From: Candidatus Zixiibacteriota bacterium | GTDB taxonomy: Bacteria > Zixibacteria > MSB-5A5 > GN15 > FEB-12 | Direction: 5' to 3' | Assembly (NCBI GenBank): GCA_030619345.1 | Contig: JAUXBO010000118.1 | Coordinates: forward strand, 1 to 7,235 | DNA: 7,235 nucleotides | In this document: piece after piece, positions 6,140-7,235 of the stretch | Numbering within the stretch: the first letter of the stretch is position 1 | How the letters are laid out: every line of letters starts with the position of its first letter | Translations under genes and position numbers: made by a program | Notes under the pieces: model-generated | Seen by the model: the letters and a program-made list of their open reading frames with translations, nothing else | What the model was told of the DNA's origin: nothing | Database searches by the model: none

Positions 6140-6874
6140 ATGAAAAAACACTGGAAAATTCTGCTGACAACTTCACTGGTTCTAAATCTGGCCATTATCT
6201 ATGTCGGCTACAAGGCTCTGGAATACCGGTCTCATATCAATTTCTATCTCGACAAATACACCAACGTGGTAGCGGAGTTCTCCCGTCGCTCTGAATTCCT
6301 GGAGGCCAATAAACCGCTGGTATCGGATACGATTGTTCCGGGGAGGGTTCTGCTGTTTGGGACGCAGTTGGTTTCCAACTGGGCCGTGACAGATGGTTCG
6401 GGTAGGTTCGAGTTTATCAACCGGGGAGTCAATTCTCAGCATGCTGCCGGGCTGCTTCTGCGCTTCTATCAGGATGTTATCGCGCTCAAGCCAGAGTATG
6501 TTGTCATTGAGGTCAGCTCTTACAACTTGCGTGGACAGTGGAGCCTGAAAGAGACGCAGGAGTATATGCGCTCAATGGCCGAACTGGCGAGTTATCATAA
6601 AATCAAACTGATCCTTACAACTATGATTCCTCTGGAAGCCGGGGCTGATGAGTATGAGAATTACATAGTGACCGACTCACTTCTGAAGCAAAACGATTGG
6701 CTGCGATCGTACGCTGCAGAGAACGAGTTTGTTTTGCTGGACTTGTATCAACAGGTAGCGGATGAGCAGGGGAACCTTCGCGATGAACTTTCCGCCGGAC
6801 CGATTGATCTGAATGAGGCGGGATATGGGGTGGTGACGGAGGAGTTACTAAATCTCCTTGGTACATTGGATTAG
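6140..6874 (+). CDS. Membrane-anchored SGNH/GDSL-hydrolase-like protein, catalytic residues lost
   Basis: The protein has 244 aa. MKKHWK and a hydrophobic stretch (about 7-24) form an uncleaved signal anchor, so the main domain is extracytoplasmic. The fold is recognised from block order and spacing. VLLFGTQLVSNW (70-81) stands where SGNH enzymes have a GDSxxxGW-type block I. FINRGVNSQHAAGLLLRF (92-109) matches the block II pattern NRGxxGxxxxxLLxRF. VIALKPEYVVIEVSSYNL (113-130) matches the strand leading to block III. IDLNEAGYGVVTEEL (222-236) matches the block V helix. The Ser nucleophile position is Gln76, the block III Gly and Asn are Ser126 and Tyr128, and the block V Asp and His are Gly220 and Asp223. 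Only block II Gly96 remains. It is therefore probably not an esterase or acetyl-hydrolase but a binding or structural relative; a divergent active site is the alternative. The gene is divergent from the sigma factor gene and may belong to its regulon. Confidence 0.7.
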   Translation: MKKHWKILLTTSLVLNLAIIYVGYKALEYRSHINFYLDKYTNVVAEFSRRSEFLEANKPLVSDTIVPGRVLLFGTQLVSNWAVTDGSGRFEFINRGVNSQHAAGLLLRFYQDVIALKPEYVVIEVSSYNLRGQWSLKETQEYMRSMAELASYHKIKLILTTMIPLEAGADEYENYIVTDSLLKQNDWLRSYAAENEFVLLDLYQQVADEQGNLRDELSAGPIDLNEAGYGVVTEELLNLLGTLD

Positions 6875-6880
6875 AGAACC

Positions 6881-6909
6881 TGACCGCAGGGGGATGGGCC
6901 ACCCGGTCA
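6881..6909 (+). terminator. Weak candidate transcript end after the SGNH-like gene
   Basis: TGACCG (6881-6886) pairs with CGGTCA (6904-6909) around a G-rich 17-nt loop, beginning 7 nt after the stop. An alternative small stem is GGTC-ACTC-GACC (6905-6916). A T-rich stretch (TTTATTTT) comes only about 18 nt later, so this is not a textbook terminator. Confidence 0.3.
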
Positions 6910-6938
6910 CTCGACCAGACTTCCAGTTTATTTTCCAT

Positions 6939-6962
6939 AAAAAAAAGACTGCCGAAGCAGTC
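6939..6962 (-). terminator. Rho-independent terminator with UUCG tetraloop for the right-edge gene
   Basis: Read on the minus strand, GACTGC, TTCG, GCAGTC (6962-6947) is a perfect 6-bp stem closed by the very stable C(UUCG)G tetraloop. Eight consecutive T follow (6946-6939). It lies 28 nt beyond the stop codon at 6991, exactly where the minus-strand gene should end. On the plus strand no comparable T-run follows, although AAA/TTT flanks could extend the stem around a bulged C. Confidence 0.88.
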
Positions 6963-6990
6963 CTTTGAATAACTCATTTACACCGTGTCG

Positions 6991-7235
6991 TTACGGTTTT
7001 ACCATGATCTTGCCTTTCCCCTTGTTGGGGGAGGCATACCATAAATAAATTCCGACCGAAACTTCATTGCCGGAACCGTTTTTGAGGTCCCATATAAAAT
7101 CATCCCTGAGACCGGACTTTATCAGCACCGTCTCGCCCGAAATCGATTGGATCAGCAAATCCACATCTTCATCATCGGGAAGATTGAAGGTCACCTGGGC
7201 GGTCTGCGAATAATAAACCGGATTGGGGTAAGCTA
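6991..7235 (-). CDS. C-terminal end of a secreted protein with Por/T9SS type A-like sorting domain (5' partial)
   Basis: The frame is open to the right edge; 80 residues are visible, ending at a TAA. The visible part starts AYPNPVYYSQTAQ, and the YPNP motif is the usual opening of type A Por-system C-terminal sorting domains. It continues VTFNLPDDEDVDLLIQS, a first strand pair, then the VLIKSG turn, IWDLKNGSGNEVSVGIYLW (the conserved Trp-Asp-x-x-Asn and Val-x-x-Gly-Ile-Tyr pattern), and closes with KGKIMVKP. In Bacteroidota such a domain sends the protein through the type IX system to the cell surface. In other FCB phyla the same fold is often called FlgD-like Ig, and its sorting role is less tested. 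The passenger domain lies outside the window, so the protein's activity cannot be told. A GTG at 7194 should not be taken as the start. Confidence 0.82.
   Translation of the reverse strand, partial: AYPNPVYYSQTAQVTFNLPDDEDVDLLIQSISGETVLIKSGLRDDFIWDLKNGSGNEVSVGIYLWYASPNKGKGKIMVKP

Noticed and set aside
6621..6977. Minus-strand open frame opposite the SGNH-like gene
   Set aside because: It is low-complexity in Pro, His and Arg, has no family features and runs through the terminator hairpin; a shadow frame.

Overview
The window looks like chromosomal DNA of a Gram-negative-type bacterium from the FCB (Fibrobacterota-Chlorobiota-Bacteroidota) side of the tree, quite possibly an uncultured lineage such as Zixibacteria or a relative. 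Three things point there. A partial gene at the right edge ends in a YPNP-started, type A Por/T9SS-like C-terminal sorting domain. The same FlgD-like Ig fold ends an anti-sigma factor. One gene encodes a lipoprotein M1-like metallopeptidase. Strong Shine-Dalgarno sequences (AAAGGAG, AGAGGA, GAGGGA) argue against classical Bacteroidota, which rarely use them. The phylum assignment is inference; no rRNA or marker gene is present.

Layout. (1) 2-337, plus strand: the 3' end of an unrecognised membrane-protein gene, about 39% G+C over the first 300 bases by hand count. (2) 3008 to 446, minus strand: a two-gene operon of a secreted M1-like zinc metallopeptidase lipoprotein (703 aa) followed after 10 nt by a 146-aa orphan protein. 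(3) 3183-4001, plus strand: a GufA/ZupT-like ZIP metal transporter, divergent from the peptidase and sharing a 174-bp promoter region with it. (4) 4024-4053: a bidirectional hairpin terminator between convergent genes. (5) 6013 to 4077, minus strand: an ECF sigma factor overlapping by 31 nt a zinc-finger anti-sigma factor with a large extracytoplasmic part. (6) 6140-6874, plus strand: a membrane-anchored SGNH-hydrolase-like protein that has lost every catalytic residue, divergent from the sigma gene. (7) 6947-6962: a UUCG-tetraloop terminator serving the minus-strand T9SS-type gene that runs off the right edge.

How the genes may work together. The sigma/anti-sigma pair is a typical cell-envelope signalling unit: the cytoplasmic ZAS domain would hold the sigma factor until the extracytoplasmic part senses something. 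The divergent pseudo-SGNH gene is a reasonable candidate regulon member or partner. The peptidase and ZIP carrier are both metal-linked, one using zinc and the other importing divalent metal, which may explain their shared intergenic region. No RNA genes, CRISPR arrays, insertion sequences or phage genes were seen. No gene-free stretch exceeds 300 bases. I found no complete novel multi-gene system. The most unusual items are the catalytically dead SGNH protein and the anti-sigma factor ending in a sorting-domain-like fold.
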